A DNA stretch of 64,000 bases from Misgurnus anguillicaudatus. Taxonomy: Eukaryota > Chordata > Actinopteri > Cypriniformes > Cobitidae. The position numbers and the translations under genes are program-made. Each line of letters opens with the position of its first letter. The stretch's first letter is position 1. Under the pieces are notes generated by a model. That model made no database searches and was not told the origin of the DNA. It saw only the letters and a program-made list of their open reading frames with translations. Of the stretch, positions 1-27,140 are shown piece by piece. The DNA lies in contig NC_073340.2 in the NCBI RefSeq assembly GCF_027580225.2, forward strand, positions 17,492,001-17,556,000, given 5' to 3'.

Positions 1-88
1 TTTGTGAATGCCTCTTGTTTTATTAAGTGTAAAAGAGTAATTAAAATTGTATATGGGTGTGTTGTGTATGATTTACAAAAAAACTGTG

Positions 89-163
89 AATTCAGGTAAA
101 CGGGGACACTTTTTTCCATTGAGACGATTTTAAAGTGTCCAAGGTGTTTACCTGAATTCACCC
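89..163. repeat. Small palindromic repeat (MITE-like)
   Basis: The ends are inverted copies: TGAATTCAGGTAAAC on the left and GTTTACCTGAATTCA on the right, with inner arms GGACACTTT and AAAGTGTCC. Flanking 1-88 and 164-942 is AT-rich DNA in which nothing else was recognised. Confidence 0.7.
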
Positions 164-938
164 TATATATTTGTATATATTTAAAGTGTATACACACATT
201 TAATATTATTTAAATTACAGCTTTATTTACAGTTTTTTTTTGTAGTACATCTCATTGCTTAGGTTTGTAATTTTCTCTGGGAATTTTCACATAATTCCAC
301 ATTAAAATGTAACAAAAAAATATATGTGTGCTTCTGTTGAGTCTGTTCTAGCTGTTGTGTGCATGAGAAGTCTCTCAATGTTACATCATCAACACTTGTA
401 TATGTTATGTTTGATGCAGTTTCATTGTTTGTCTGTATTGTTTGTAGCTTGGACCTGGACCTTCCCTATATACCCACTAGAGTTCAGTTCTATAGTGGTA
501 TAGGACCGTAATGTTGGTTACTCAGTACATGAACTTACATTGTGAAAACAGCAACAGTAATCGAACCAACCACATCTTTCAGGTTGTAGTTTTTAAAAGA
601 AACAGAGACCTTTAGAGCATTTAAATAAAATATACTGTAGGCATTCAATGAGAGTCTTTTAAGCCCAATGCCGAATTGTTGGAAATAGGAGAATTCGCAT
701 CCTCTGGTGGAGAAGTTGGGGAATGCACATCTAGTGAATTTCACACTCTCCAGTGAAGTATTAGACAGGCTTGGAGTTTACTTTATTGTGTCTATATAAA
801 CATATCTGAATAAAATGCTATATCTCTATCCATTTATAAAAGCAGCCTTTTCTGAAAGAGATGTGACCTGAGTTGAGTGAATGAAAGAACATGCAACCAG
901 ATGGGAGTGCAGATTATCGTGTCTCTTACATAAGACAG

Positions 939-942
<4 letters not shown>

Positions 943-991
<49 letters not shown>
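943..991. repeat. (GT)n microsatellite
   Basis: About 24 uninterrupted GT dinucleotides, about 95 bp upstream of the rhbdf1 start codon. The (HT)n open frame on the other strand is an artefact of the repeat. Confidence 0.95.
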
Positions 992-992
<1 letters not shown>

Positions 993-1085
993 ATTGTTCA
1001 CCCATATCTTGTATATGTGTGATTAAGTCGTTTATTTGACCCTGTTTAATCTTGAAGCTGGCTGGCAAGTGGAGGGGTGGCAGAC

Positions 1086-16889
<15,804 letters not shown>

Positions 16890-17290
16890 GGACTGGCTGC
16901 AATGGAGGGCAGTGGGACGCCACATTGAACTTTTGGCAAACGGACAATCTTCATTAGTCTGAAACCCTTTAAGTACTTCATACAGAAGATTTTATTGTTT
17001 TAAAGGTGTCATTATCAAAAAACAGCACTCCCCAGGAGGGATAGTTATTCCAACAGTGCCTTCTTAGTACCACCAACTGCCATATCTATTGGACTGGAGC
17101 ACTTTTAAGACCTGTATGTGTATAGGGCTACAGTGTTGTTTAATACTCGGTAGTGTTTTAGCTACCTGCTCACATGTTAAAGAGAATACAATGTGAACAA
17201 ATGACTAAGTCTAAATGTCTTTTTCCGTCTTTTACTTCTGAAAGATAATGGCACTTACCAAAACCTATTAAAGGGACACTCAACTTTTTT
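16890..17290 (+). other. rhbdf1: rhbdf1 3'UTR (approximate)
   Basis: Non-repetitive sequence follows the TGA stop until a palindromic MITE begins at 17268. No AATAAA is present in this stretch. The best candidate polyadenylation signal is an ATTAAA at about 17267-17272, which falls exactly on the TTAA target site of the MITE. The true 3' end could therefore use the element boundary or lie further downstream. Confidence 0.45.
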
Positions 17291-17941
17291 TGAAAATATG
17301 CTTATTTTCCAGCTCCCCTAGAGTTAAACTTTCGAGTTTTACCATTTTGTAATCCATTCAGCTGATTTCCGGGTCTGTCAGTACCACTTTTAGTATAGCT
17401 TAGCATAATCCATTGAATCTGATTAGACCATTAGCATCACGCTAAAAAATAACCAACGAGTTTCGATATTTTTCTTGTTTAAAACTTGAGTCTTCTGTAG
17501 TTACATCGTATACTAAGACAGACGGAAATTTAAAAGTTGCGATTTTCTAGGTCGATATGGCTTGGACTATACTCTCATTCAGGAGTAATAATCAAGGACT
17601 TTGCTGCCATAACAAGGCTGCGGGAGGTGCAGTGATGTTGCGCAGCGCCTGAAAATAGTCCCCTGCTATTGAAAGACACTAAGGGGACTATTTGCAGGAG
17701 CTGCGTGGTATCATTGCACCTCCTGCAAGTTTGAAACAGAAAAATGTCGAAACTCATTGGTTATTTTTGAGCGCGATGCTAATGGTCTAATCAGATTCAG
17801 TGGATTGTGCTGAGCTGTGCTAGAGGTGGTGGCACCGGACCCGGAGATCGGCTGGATTCCAAAACGGTGAAAAGCAAGTGTTTGGCTCTACGGGAGCTGG
17901 AGAGTGAGCACGTGTTCAAAAGAAGTGGAGTGTCCCTTTAA
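17268..17941. mobile_element. Palindromic MITE (TTAA-flanked), copy 2, at the end of rhbdf1
   Basis: Same family as 12514-13176. Its right arm is more diverged and GC-richer than the left. It forms the boundary of the rhbdf1 3' region. Confidence 0.88.
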
Positions 17942-18820
17942 GCTGCTTATGGTACATAGGCAGCGTGTTGAAGCGTCATAGCATAACGTGCATATAAAGG
18001 CGCATAGAAGTGCTTTAAATACTTTTCTACCCTAACATAATATCTAAATGTATGCACCACATACCTATAGCAGATATTTAATAATATACTCTTTCATGAG
18101 TCCAAAATGTTCCCTATTATTTCCATTCTGCAAAAAGCACAGCTCTCCGAACCCCGAGACTCTGACACGTGGTTGTCTGTTCTTGAGAGAGCTGCATGCG
18201 TTTGCATACTCATCTCAGGCCTCTTTGACAGACAGAGGACATGCACAGATGATTGGTCCTGATCTCAGAGCAGCTCTTTGTGCTGTAAGTGTGTGGGGGA
18301 GGATCGCGCGTGGTTATCCTGTACCGCGCCGCCTGCCATCAGCCTGAAGGATCTGCGGGAGTCTGAAGAGCACATCAGCGAATTAATGGAGCCCCGTCTT
18401 CACGGTCCAACGTCTCTCTTCCACCTCACGTTAAAAACCAAGAGAAGAAGGCTCCTCTATTGAGAGCTATGCTAATTATAAGGCTCCCATCCCCCGTTTC
18501 CTTAATGTAGCAAACACAACACAACAAACCTTGTGTTAGTTTAGCCGAGATGGTAATTAAAAGCTAGCTAATGAATGTGTGTGCTGCAGCAGTCACTCAA
18601 GTGCTCTTCTGCCGGCGTTCACCGATCCTTAAACAGTGCCGCTGTGGCATAAAGTCTCAAATCTTTAATCAGGAACAAGTCTCAGCATTCTTTGCCATCA
18701 TAGTTGCTTATATTTGTAAAGAGATTTTGTTTTCACTTAGTCGGCTTCATATGTAGTCCCAAACATGTATACCTTTTTTATTTTGCGGACGAAACTATGT
18801 CTGCGCTTTCCCACTGCATT
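17942..18820. other. Unique sequence downstream of rhbdf1
   Basis: No gene or repeat was recognised. The stretch 18120-18450 is GC-richer than its surroundings and non-repetitive, so it is a candidate conserved noncoding element. The open frames in it have no family resemblance. Confidence 0.35.
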
Positions 18821-18824
18821 GTAT

Positions 18825-18990
18825 GGCTCGGTACGACTCACTTTAGGAGGTTTTCCACTGTGTACTGTACCTAGTACGTGGTACTTTTTTAGTACCACCT
18901 CAGTTGAGGTACCAAGCATTACTAAACTGCAGTGGAAAAGCAAACCAAGCCAAAGTAATGCAAGCCAAGCCTAGTCGTACTACACAGTAA
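18825..18990. mobile_element. Short MITE with TTTTCCACTG / CAGTGGAAAA ends
   Basis: A left segment GGTTTTCCACTGTGTACTG pairs with a right CTGCAGTGGAAAAGCAAACC. The core is rich in GTACC/GGTAC. A split relative is at 24364-24425 plus 26325-26402. Confidence 0.7.
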
Positions 18991-21876
18991 GGTAAGTTAT
19001 TAAGATACTTTTCTTTTAAATTCACGTAGATTGCACTTATTGTTCTACAGCGCGATACCCAGTTGGTTTTCGTTTTTGTTTGTTATTCTTTTCTGTGATG
19101 TATTTTCGTGTAAGTGCAAGTATTTTATCATCAGTCGCCATTTAACGTAAAACATGCATGTTTTTACAGTAAAAGAGACGCAACATGCATGACGGGGATG
19201 ATAAAATAATCAATAAGAAGTTTGAATCTTTAAATGAATGCTGAACCCCAAAGAAGCCAAACGAAGATTAGATGTTTTCTGTACCAAACCACAAATCAGC
19301 ATTTGCTGGTAATCATAACAGTTACAAAGTGACTCATTCATTCCAACTCTTTATATCTTAGTAAAACAATGTTTTTGATATTCTAGAAAGGCATGTATTC
19401 AAGTTTTAGCTTAATAAAGATGGTTTACTATGATTTCTTATTCTCTTCAGTCCTGGTCAGTGCAGTTTACAAGATTGTGTTGTTAAAAGGCCAGATTTAT
19501 TTGCTTTATTTTATGGTATAACATAACCAACCCCACTTGAAGAATAACCACATGCTTTTGTAAAGAATTGAATATGCAAGAGTCATGCATTTTGTATGTG
19601 TTTGTTTTAATCTTTTATTTTACAGTATAAAGTTTAATTATATTTGCATTTTGTTTGCTGATGTCATGTACCACACTTTGTCAACAATAAATGTTGTTTC
19701 TGCAATCTGGATAAAGAATAATGTGAGTAAAGAATAATAATGAGGTTAATAAACCTAACCGTTTAAATAATAAACAAATGTGTATGTGTTAAGATGTTTG
19801 ACTCCTCTATTTAATATATATTACTGCCTCTTGGAGAACAGCCGGCCGTACTCCAGACAGAGACAAAGACGTGAGGACATCTATTGCTTTTGTAAAGGAA
19901 TTTTATACCCAAGAGTTATAAATGTTGTCTTTATTGTTTGTCTTAATCTTTTATTTGACATTTTAACAATATAAAGTTTACTTATACTTGTTTTTATATT
20001 TGTTTTTTGTTTGTAGAAGTCATGTATCACACTTTGTCAACAATGCATGTTGTTCTTGCAATCTGGATGAAGAATAATGTGACTTTAATACTTCATTTAT
20101 AATGTAATAGTTTAAATATTAAACAAATGTGTATGTGTTAAGATGTTTGACTTCTCTATTTAATAGATATTACTGCCTCTTGGGAAAACAGCAGACTGTA
20201 CTCCAGACAGAGACAAAGACATGAGGACATCCATTGCTTTTGTAAAGGAATTTTATACCTAAGAGTTATAAATGTTGTCTTTATTGCTTGTCTTAATCTT
20301 TTATTTTACCTTTTTACAATATAAAGTTTACTTATACTTGTGTTTTGTTTGCAGAAGTCCTATACCAGACTATGTTGTTCCAGCTGTCTGGGTAAAGACT
20401 GATGTGAGTTTAACTTCGTTAAAAAATGTATCAGTTTAAAAGAGTAAACCAATGTGTGTGATTTGATTTTTGACTTCTGTATTTGATAGACATTACTGCC
20501 TCTTGGAGAACAGCAAACCATTCTCCAGACAGAGACAAAGACATGGACATCAAAACAGAAAATTAAGTAAGATGATGTATATTATGTACATTATTTATCT
20601 TTGTGCAGTTTGATTTGATGAATTACATTATTGTCTATATCTAATTTGTTAAGCCTCTTATTAGGGTAATTTGTCTTATATTCATATAAGTTACAAAAGC
20701 ACAAGTTTTGGCTTAAAAGTGACACCATGTTTTAAAAATATTCCAGGTACTTGATCTTGGATTGTTTGGAGTGAACGCTGGAAAATAATGAAGCAGGAAA
20801 TTAAAATGCTTGACTAAAACAATTTTTAGAAATCCTTCTGGAACTCTGAAATCTGCAAACATATTTTTTCCCATGTCTTGAATTGAATGTTAAAAGTATC
20901 AGTTCTTGGACTGGCAGTGTGTACTATATCATTTTTTCCTTACTCTTATTCATTTTATGTAAATGTATTTTCTAACTGTATTTTATGATTTTTTCTGTAG
21001 GCTGTAAGAAGTCCTTTGTGTGTACAGACATGACTGGAGATTAAAGTTACTAAATGTTGCTTTTTTCTAGCTGGTGTCATAAATACATTTGAAAATAATA
21101 CCATGTTATCTAATACACATTTGCACATCTGTAAACATTCATTTTATATAGGATGTTTTTTTATATTTAACCAGTTGTTGTATATTGCTTTCTGTTATTA
21201 CATCTGGGTTTTTTTGCCTGTTTATTGTTTAAAACAATTAAGTTAAGTAATTAACAATTAAGTTAATGTTTCTCTGTTAGCTTTTACTTTGGCTATTTCT
21301 TTGTTTTTATTTGATCCTTCTACTGTTATTTGTTTATTTGGCTATTTGGCAGAACATTTGACATTTCATTTATTTTGCTGTTATCTGAAATTATCCTTGT
21401 CACCATCAATAAAACTCTCTATATTTGCTTTATATCTGTGTTTTTCAATTACACATTTTACGGGATATAAATATATTTTGGTCACTTTATGGCTATTTTC
21501 TGGGGCATCTGGATAAGTTGTGGGTGGGTTCTGGGGTAAATATGGTAATTTTGGTTATTTTCTGGGTTACATTTGGGGTTTCTGGAAAAGTTGTGGGTAA
21601 GTTTGGGGATAAATGTGGTCATTTGGGCTCTTTTTTGGTTGTTATCTGGAGATTCCGGGAGAGCTGTGGGTGATTTCTCGAGGTGTGAAAGGGTTGCGGC
21701 TAAGTTATGGTCTGCTTTCGGCTAGATTCTGGATTACTTAAGGCAAGCAGCTCTGGGACCAATCAAGGACCGTAAGCCGTGGCGGCATGTGTGCCAAAAG
21801 AACAGCCTGAACTCAGCCATTTCTGGCCCTGAAAAATTTAGCTATCTGGGAAGCCTAGTCGTACTACGCAGTGGAA
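18967..21876. other. 2.9-kb insertion-like block flanked by 22-bp direct repeats
   Basis: AAGCCTAGTCGTACTACACA (18968 on) recurs with one change at 21852-21873 (AAGCCTAGTCGTACTACGCA). Only after the right copy does the expected AGTGGAAAAG end of the neighbouring MITE follow. Between them lie the tandem array 19550-20580, AT-rich DNA and a G-rich run of degenerate repeats (21480-21720, TCTGG/GTTGTGGGT units). No transposase or reverse transcriptase was recognised. Confidence 0.5.
19550..20580. repeat. Tandem array, about 325-350 bp unit, roughly three copies
   Basis: Markers such as AAACAAATGTGTATGTGTTA (19772, 20121; variant at 20446) and CAGACAGAGACAAAGAC recur in order. Spacing is 349 and 325 bp, with a half unit before the first. 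Confidence 0.85.
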
Positions 21877-21917
21877 AAGATACAGTTTACACTTGTATCT
21901 TTTCTGTCGGTGGGCTG

Positions 21918-22236
21918 GTACCCTAAAGGGGGTCACACACCGGACGAGAAATGCAGCGTCGCACCATGAATCTAAAAACAGAACACATTATTTTTTATGA
22001 ATGTATGCAAACGTCTGTCCGCTGTGACTCTGGACGCTGCTCACATAGTTTAATATCAAATAACATCATATTTGTCCCAAATTGTTAGCGATTAACATTG
22101 GCTGCTAAGTTATATTTGGCATTTTGAAGTAGACGCTATCTGACTAAGCTTGCGCAATTTAATGTGCACTTGCGGCGTACGATAACTCCGAGTTGCCTAG
22201 ACATGACGCGGCTCATCTGGTGTGCAATCCCCTTAA
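21918..22236. mobile_element. MITE with GGGGTCACACACCGGACG ends
   Basis: Left GGGTCACACACCGGACGAGA and right CATCTGGTGTGCAATCCCC are imperfect inverted copies around a core with CGTCTGTCCGCTGTGACTC. Confidence 0.65.
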
Positions 22237-22239
22237 GGT

Positions 22240-22552
22240 TCAGTTTTGTACCTTTACAGGTATTTTGTATCTTTACTAAACATAATACAATAAAAAATAC
22301 CTTTTTTAAATACATTACTGTACCTTAAGGATCTATTGTGTACTTTAAAGGTACACACTAGATTCTTAAGGTACAGTAATGTATTTAAAAAGGTATTTTA
22401 CCTTTTTAAGGTACACAAGGTTTGTTTCTTAAGGTACACAATAGGTACAACTTTTCAATACCCCATAAAGGTACAAAAATGAACCTTTGAGGGTACCATC
22501 CCAGCAACAGAAAAGGTACAGTTTTGTACCTTTTTTTCTGACAGTGTTGCAA
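22240..22552. mobile_element. GGTACA/TGTACC-rich MITE cluster
   Basis: Several inverted units (TTTTGTACCTTT and AAAGGTACA) end in TTTTTTTCTGACAGTG. Relatives, whole or partial, are at 28490-28615, 29524-29645, 30675-30775, 38955-39020, 42066-42092 plus 43255-43428, and 47549-47752. A further piece of a different common fish repeat (AAAGGAACAGTATGTAGGAT) follows at 22583-22740. Confidence 0.75.
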
Positions 22553-23330
22553 ATCTGATATTTACAGTTTGAGATTAACCTTAAAGGAACAGTATGTAGG
22601 ATTGTGGCCAAAACTGGTATTGCAATCACAAAACGTGTGGCTAAAACTGGTACTGCAATCACACAACTGGTGGCCAATACACAACATGACAACATAAACA
22701 TCAGTTGAGGGCTGCAACCCTTTTTAAATGACAATATCTTGGCCAGACCGCTGTTGTGAGTGATATAAGTATTTGAAATGAAAATTATTTCTAAATGTCT
22801 AGTGACATTTCAGGGCCATTTTATGATTACTTGATATAAATTTCTTCCTTTAATTGTAAAATGTAAGATTAAAATGTATTCATTTAAATTCACTTTGACA
22901 CCCACCCTAGCTCCCTTTGGCACATTTATGAGGGTTCATGAGAGAAGTAATAATCCAATTTGTAAAAAAAAGAGATTCATTTGAGTCTGAGAATCATTTG
23001 ATAAAAATGATTTGTTTGCAAACTGACTGATCCAGTTCTAGAGTTTAACTTATTGACTCAATGATCCGGTCATTGTGGTTAACAGCTCACTAGAGCGGAA
23101 GATTATCAATGAAAAACAACTTAAATTTTAGTGCGTTCCCCACACAAAGCCAATGTATGAATTCGCAAGACAAATTATATGTCAGACAGCTCATGTTGTT
23201 CAATTGTGTGATTCTTTAAAAGAAGGTGACCAGATGTTAAAACATTCAAAAAAGGTTTTGTCTCCATTGTTTAATTTATAGAGAAAAATAAATAAGATTT
23301 CAGTTATATTTTGACCATTGAACTAGGAAA

Positions 23331-23590
23331 TTCAATTCAATTTTATTTATATAGCGCTTTTCACAATTGTTAACTGTTTCAAAGCAGCTTTACATGAATG
23401 GATGTAGGGGAAAACACAGAATAATCGATATAAGAAGCAGAATTCAGCGGCTAAGAATAAACCGTACAAGTGAGCGTAGTAATAATGTAACGTATATAGG
23501 AAAGTGCTAAGTTAAGCCAATGTTGGCTGACTCTACATGGAATGAAAAAACCCTGTGGGAAAACTCCTAGGAGGAGAAAACCCCTGCTTT
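23331..23590 (-). repeat. LINE/SINE-type 3' tail fragment
   Basis: AATTCAATTTTATTTATATAGCG is the reverse of the GCGCTATATAAAT... tail typical of L2/CR1-like elements and the SINEs that borrow their tails. It is followed by degenerate body sequence. Confidence 0.55.
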
Positions 23591-24293
23591 TTATTTACAA
23601 AATCTGTTCACCGTAAAAGATCCATGTTTGTCCTTTTAAAGCTTGACAGCCACAGTCCCATTCACCTTCATTATGTGGAAAAGTTATTCCTCAGAAACTA
23701 AACTTTTATGTATCAAAGAAAAATTGGAAACACTTTATTTTAGAGTCTTTGTTACACATTTGTACTATAGTAAGTTCAACAAATATTACTTAGTACTTTA
23801 CTGTATAAATACACTCTGCAAGGACACGTTTAAATAAAGTGTTACTGAAAGATTAAAGTGGTACAGTTTTGAGGCAACAAGATTGTAAGTAAACAATGAC
23901 ATTTCATTTTGAGCTTGAAGAACAACACCTTTAACTCATCTCATCCACTGTCTTTCTGACCTGCCTCACCTCTGTATGCTTCTTTTCCCGACTCAGATAA
24001 AGACAAAGGAGCAGCTGAGGGAAGCACCGCAATCAGATCTCTTTAGCAGCTCTATACATCAAACCCCACACAAGCTCTTCAGAGGAAATTAGTCATCCCT
24101 CCCCCAGTCCCATCCTCTCCGACCACTGGCCTATAGAGATGGTAATTTTAGGGTAAGAGGGCCATATCGCAAATCATTGATCAGAATCAAATCAGCATGC
24201 AGTGAGATATTCTAATCACTCTACTTCAATTGTGCATAACAGCTATTTGGTGATTGGTGGGCTGCTCTACCAACAGTGTGAATATTTGATATA

Positions 24294-24298
<5 letters not shown>

Positions 24299-24363
<65 letters not shown>
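24299..24363. repeat. (CT)n microsatellite
   Basis: About 32 uninterrupted CT units. It produces serine/leucine and arginine/glutamate open frames that are not genes. Confidence 0.95.
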
Positions 24364-24368
<5 letters not shown>

Positions 24369-24490
24369 TCCACTGTGTACAGTACTTTGTACCTATATGT
24401 TTTAGTACTACCTGTGTAGGGTATGTCATCATCTTTGCTTTGTTGTACACATTTTTTGTACTGAAAAACATCCACATGCCAAGAATAACA

Positions 24491-25027
24491 CCCTGTAGCC
24501 CAAGACAGCTTGCCCACTGAAGCTAAGCAGGGCTGAGCCTGGTCAGTACTTGGATGGGAGACCACCTGGAAAAACCAGTTGCTGCTGGTAGAGGTGTTAG
24601 TGAGACCAGCAGGGGGTGCTCACCCTGTGGTCTGTGTGGGTCCTAACACCCCAATATAGTGACGGGGACACTATACTGTCAAAAAGCCCTGTCCTCGGAT
24701 GAGACGTTAAACGGAGGTCCTGACTCTCTGTGGTCATTAAAAATCCCAGGATGTCTTTCGATAAAGAGTAGGGGTGTGCCCCGGCATCCTGGCCAAACTT
24801 GCCCGTTGGCCTACTAATCATCCCCTCATATTAATTGGCTATATCACTCGGTCTCCTCTCCACTAATAAGCTGGTGTGTGGTGGGCGTTCTGGCGCAATA
24901 TGGCTGCCGTCGCATCATCCAGGTGAATGCTGCAAAGGTGGTGGTTGAGGAGATTCTCCCATTCATATGTAAAGCACTTTGAGTGCTGCAGAAAAGCGCT
25001 ATATAAATGTAACGAATTATTACGAAT
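24491..25027 (+). repeat. SINE3-type element (5S-rRNA-derived head, LINE-like tail)
   Basis: The head keeps the 5S internal promoter: GAAGCTAAGCAGGG (A box region) and GTACTTGGATGGGAGACC (C box). The body contains the GATGAGACGTTAAACGGAGG segment. The tail reads AAGCACTTTGAGTGCTGCAG, then GCGCTATATAAATGTAA with short ACGAATTATT repeats. Known in zebrafish as SINE3, transcribed by Pol III and mobilised by a CR1-like LINE. Confidence 0.92.
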
Positions 25028-25276
25028 TAATTGATGTAGTCCAAAGCACATGTGTAAACGCTCTACCCCCTACTTTGCATACGGGGAGGGGAACAGAAGC
25101 TTTCTTTGCATTTAAAGAGACAAACACAAAAAGAGCACATTTTTCATTGCAGCCACAAATGGCCATGTTCAGCCTCATATAATGAAAGATCTGTGGTGTA
25201 TTTTGAGCTGAAACTTTACAGACCCGTTCTGGGGATACAAGAGGTTATTTTTATATTGCTGAAAACACCTAAGTTA

Positions 25277-26232
25277 CATTGGGTTGAGATCTGATGACTG
25301 TAGGGGCCATTTTAGTACAGTGAACTCATTGTCATGTTCAAGAAACCAATTTGAAATGTTTCGAGCTTTGTGACATGGTGCATTATCTTGCTGGAAGTAG
25401 CCATCAGAGGATGGGTACATGGTGGTCATAAAGGGATGGACATGGTCAGAAACAATTCTCAGGTAGGCCGTGGCATTTAAATGATGCACAATTGGCACTA
25501 AGGGGCCTAAAGTGTGCCAAGAAAACATCCCCCCCATTACACCACCACCACCAGCCTGCACAGTGGTAACAAGGCATGATGGATCTATGTTCTCATTCTG
25601 TTTACGCCAAATTCTGAATCTACCATCTGAATGTCTCAACAGAAATCGAGACTCATCAGAACAGGCAACATTTTTCCAGTCTTCAACTGTCCAATTTTGT
25701 TGAGCTTGTGCAAATTGTAGCCTCTTTTCTCTATTTGTAGTGGAGATGAGTGGTACCCGGTGGGGTCTTTTGCTGTTGTAGCCCATCCGCTTCAAGGTTG
25801 TGCGTGTTGTGGCTTCACAAATGCTTTGCTGCAGACCTCGGTTCTAACGAGTGGTTATTTCAGTCAAAGTTGCTCTTCTATCAGTCGGCCCATTCTTCTC
25901 TGACCTCTAGCATCAACAAGACATTTTCGCCCACAGGACTGCCGCATACTGGATGTTTTTCCCTTTTCACATTATTCTTTGTAAACCCTAGAAATGGTTG
26001 TGCATGAAAATCCCAGTAACTGAGCCCGTCTTGCACCAACAACCATGCCACGCTCAAAATGGCTTAAATCACCTTTCTTTCCCATTCTGACATTCAGTTT
26101 GGAGTTTAGTAGATTGTCTTGACCAGGACCACACGCCTAAATGCAATGAAGCAACTGCCATGTGATTGGTTGGTTACATAATTGCATTGAGAAATTGAAC
26201 AGGTGTTCCTAATAATCCTTTAGGTGAGTGTA
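25277..26232 (-). mobile_element. Tc1-like transposon, family A copy 2, 3' truncated
   Basis: Inverted copy of the same family. The terminal repeat (AATAATCCTTTAGGTGAGTG) is at 26211-26230. The minus-strand transposase fragment at 25274-25795 keeps WSDESRF and QQDNAPCHKA. Homology stops abruptly at about 25277, just after DLNP, so the second terminal repeat and last catalytic residue are lost. Confidence 0.88.
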
Positions 26233-26402
26233 TATTAGCATGATTTTTTTTGTTAGTTCCATATGGCATTTGAGATTGGTTGGACCCATTTAACAAGTGA
26301 ATAATCATAGTTTAAAGTGGCAGAAAACTGCAGTGGAAAAGCAAACCGAGCCAAAGTAAAGCAAACCGTGCCAAATCTAGTTTACCTCACATTGGAAAAA
26401 CA

Positions 26403-27004
26403 CCAATAGAAGAGCTAATTTTTGGTTTCTCAAAGAACCATTTTGTCAAAGAATATTAAAGATCCATTTCTTTCTTACCTTTGATAATATGAAAACCTTT
26501 TGTGCAACAGAAAGGTTCTTTAGCTGTTAAATGTTCGTAGCCAAAAATAAATGGCATCGTAAAGCACCTTTATTTTTAAGGTTGCAGTGCGTATCAAAGT
26601 TGGGTACTATTACTTTTAAAAAGGCATTTTTGTAATCTATGTAAGTTGATGCAGAATCTTCATCATTTCACGTTTATTTTAAATCATTGTGTCAACTTTT
26701 CATAAAACTCAGTTTTCAATATGGTATCGGACCACATTTTCGGACACAAAAGATATTTAGTTACTATTTTGCTTAGGTAATTATAAACATTTATGGGATT
26801 TAACAGTTGACTCCTTTGGTCTGATAGGGAACATTTTTGTGTTCCAGCTGTTGACAGATTAACCAGAGCTGTGCTCACCTGTTCAGTGAGATGAGACATC
26901 CATACAGTTCTTTGTATTTACAGCGCTTGTCTCAGCTCAATTGTCGAAATGCCATATAAGTTTGACATTTGTAGGGCATAATTTAGACGTTTTAAGGCTT
27001 TGGT
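26403..27004. other. AT-rich spacer
   Basis: No gene or confidently bounded repeat was seen. AAAGAACCATTTTGTCAAAG-type wording resembles common fish dispersed repeats. Confidence 0.3.
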
Positions 27005-27140
27005 GCACATTTACATTACATTACTTTTATGCATTTGGCAGATGGTTTTATCCAAAGCGACTTTTTATCAGTATGGGTGCAAACCCAAATGACCTTTTGC
27101 GCTGCTAACGCAATGCTCTACCACTGAGCAATATAATACG
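27005..27140 (-). repeat. tRNA-derived SINE
   Basis: In reverse it reads an A-box-like GCTCAGTGGTAGAGCATTGC, then a degraded B box, then AAAGTCGCTTTGGATAAAAC and a tail with CATTTGGCAG complement. Same family as the copies at 35430 and 47478. Confidence 0.75.

Larger units (their letters stand above)
24364..26402. mobile_element. CAGTGGAAAA-type MITE split by a SINE3 and a Tc1-like element
   Basis: The left half (TTTTCCACTGTGTACAGTAC, 24364 on) and right half (AACTGCAGTGGAAAAGCAAA, 26325 on) match the compact copy at 18825-18990. The roughly 1.9 kb between them includes the SINE3 and Tc1 copy 2. Confidence 0.6.

Noticed and set aside
826..1068. His/Thr-repeat frame, and similar Arg/Glu and Ser/Leu frames at 7074-7569 and 24202-24477
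   Set aside because: They are translations of dinucleotide microsatellites.
19550..20580. CRISPR-like array
   Set aside because: Units are 325-350 bp and diverged, without short repeats and unique spacers, in a eukaryotic genome.
24491..24570. 5S rRNA gene
   Set aside because: Only the promoter-bearing part is 5S-like and it continues into a SINE body and LINE-type tail, so it is a SINE3.
25274..25795. Open frame of 173 residues as a host gene
   Set aside because: It is the DDE part of a Tc1-like transposase (WSDESRF, QQDNAPCHKA) inside a truncated transposon.
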